DNA from: Trichopria drosophilae
Taxonomy: Eukaryota; Arthropoda; Insecta; Hymenoptera; Diapriidae
Length of the DNA stretch: 64,000 nt
Direction: 5' to 3'
Assembly: GCA_030407085.1 (NCBI GenBank)
Contig: CM059582.1
Span: forward strand, 207,544,001 to 207,608,000
Shown: piece by piece, positions 63,377-64,000 of the stretch
How the letters are laid out: each line of letters begins with the position of its first letter
How positions within the stretch are numbered: the first letter of the stretch is position 1
The notes under the pieces: model-generated
What the model was told of the DNA's origin: nothing
The model's input: only the letters and a program-made list of their open reading frames with translations
Databases searched by the model: none
Program-made: the position numbers and the translations under genes

Positions 63377-64000
63377 GAAAGACTCGTTTGTTTTCGTTAA
63401 TACTGCTTACGTATTATTCATAAAAACGGAAGTATGATTATGCATTAAATGTTTACTCTAAAAAAAATTCATGTATGTGAACTTTAGATTATTGGCGAAC
63501 AACAAAAAAGTAATTTACTGGCGACATGCACCCAAGAAAACTTTCAAAAAAAGGACACTTGACGTTCGAAAATTGCCAGGGGAAATAATTACGTTTGATC
63601 AAGGCGAATGCGGCTTCATATCAAAAGAGCGAATGCGCTATTTATCTTGGGTCTCGGGTGACTTGGTCTCGCAACAAATAGCAGGATGAAACGTCGACTA
63701 GTCTACCAGGAAGTGCTGCGCAAGGTGAATTCCTCCTCAGATGAACAAAATGTTGAAATCGTCGAACCAAAGAGAAAGACATGCCACTGTAGAATGGTAT
63801 GTTTCGCGTACCAACTTGGTACCAGTGTCGTATACCAGGGATCTCCTTGTAACGGGACAAGCTCGTGATTCACTGGATACTTTATAGATGTACTTTGCGA
63901 GAACCTTCGCTCGATGGAAATGCTGCATCGATTGCAGACTTTACGTCCTCGATAGTCCAATCTGAGGACTACACTTAGGATGACGAAAATTGGTTGGAAA

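Larger units (their letters stand above)
22240..64000 (-). other. srGAP: 5'-side srGAP intron or upstream region, over 41 kb
   Basis: Everything upstream of the first recognised exon. Because that exon opens mid-codon (phase 1), at least one further coding exon must lie upstream. I could not find one ending in a G-phase donor with srGAP-like N-terminal residues, so it is probably beyond 64000 or too short to recognise. The interval contains the ratchet-like sites, foldback elements, MITEs, the second satellite array and candidate regulatory islands listed separately. Large parts (25560-28500, 39540-41900, 46100-47340, 49000-49900, 51400-54900, 61200-62000, 62100-63300) show only AT-rich sequence. 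That all of it is intron of this gene is inference. Confidence 0.6.

Noticed and set aside
63471..63960. Dense open frames on both strands near the window end
   Set aside because: Considered as the missing first srGAP exon, but no residues like an srGAP N-terminus and no phase-1 donor ending in G was found.

Overview
This is a non-coding-dominated, strongly AT-rich piece of an arthropod nuclear genome, most likely an insect. The reasons are spliced exons with GT..AG borders, very long introns, short (TTAGG)n runs of the insect telomere-repeat type, and many short non-autonomous DNA transposons. The order cannot be fixed from the sequence alone.

The one gene that can be supported runs on the minus strand: a Slit-Robo Rho GTPase-activating protein (srGAP) orthologue. 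Three consecutive exons of its N-terminal F-BAR domain lie at 22239-22056, 19271-19106 and 14254-14030. Splice phases agree across the two internal junctions and together they encode about 191 residues. The upstream exon with the start codon was not found between 22240 and 64000. The RhoGAP and SH3 exons must lie beyond position 1, on the low-coordinate side. So the window is about 14 kb of intron, three exons separated by 4.9 and 2.8 kb introns, and then more than 41 kb of 5'-side intron. That long intron holds two sites (35868/35869 and 62035/62036) with the form of recursive-splicing ratchet points: a pyrimidine tract, then CAG directly followed by GTAAGT or GTACGT.

The introns are filled with repeats. 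0.5-1.1 kb: deleted pogo/Tigger transposon with a transposase C-terminal relic. 6.4-7.8 kb: 42-bp minisatellite with a 419-bp higher-order unit. 10.0-10.3 kb: duplicated (TTAGG)n cassette. 12 kb and 47.4-48.5 kb: the same roughly 152-bp satellite at two loci 35 kb apart. 15-17.2 kb: degenerate array rich in AAGAGCTCTT. 29.6 kb: hammerhead-ribozyme-like motif of the kind carried by Penelope-like retroelements. 29.8-30.2 kb: long foldback element. 30.4 and 32.5 kb: inverted pair of a pogo-like MITE. 34.1, 36.0-36.5, 38.0 and 57.1 kb: foldback elements each built by iterating one short motif. 37.4-38.7 and 60.5-61.2 kb: long inverted repeats that share a sequence block. 58.6 kb: a TA-flanked MITE.

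The rest is AT-rich intron with a few GC-richer islands (13.1-13.4, 32.0-32.3, 36.8-37.3, 43.0-44.1 kb) that may be regulatory. Seven AGRTGGCG (CTCF-core-like) sites all lie between 41 and 64 kb. No CRISPR array, bacterial operon or complete autonomous mobile element was seen.
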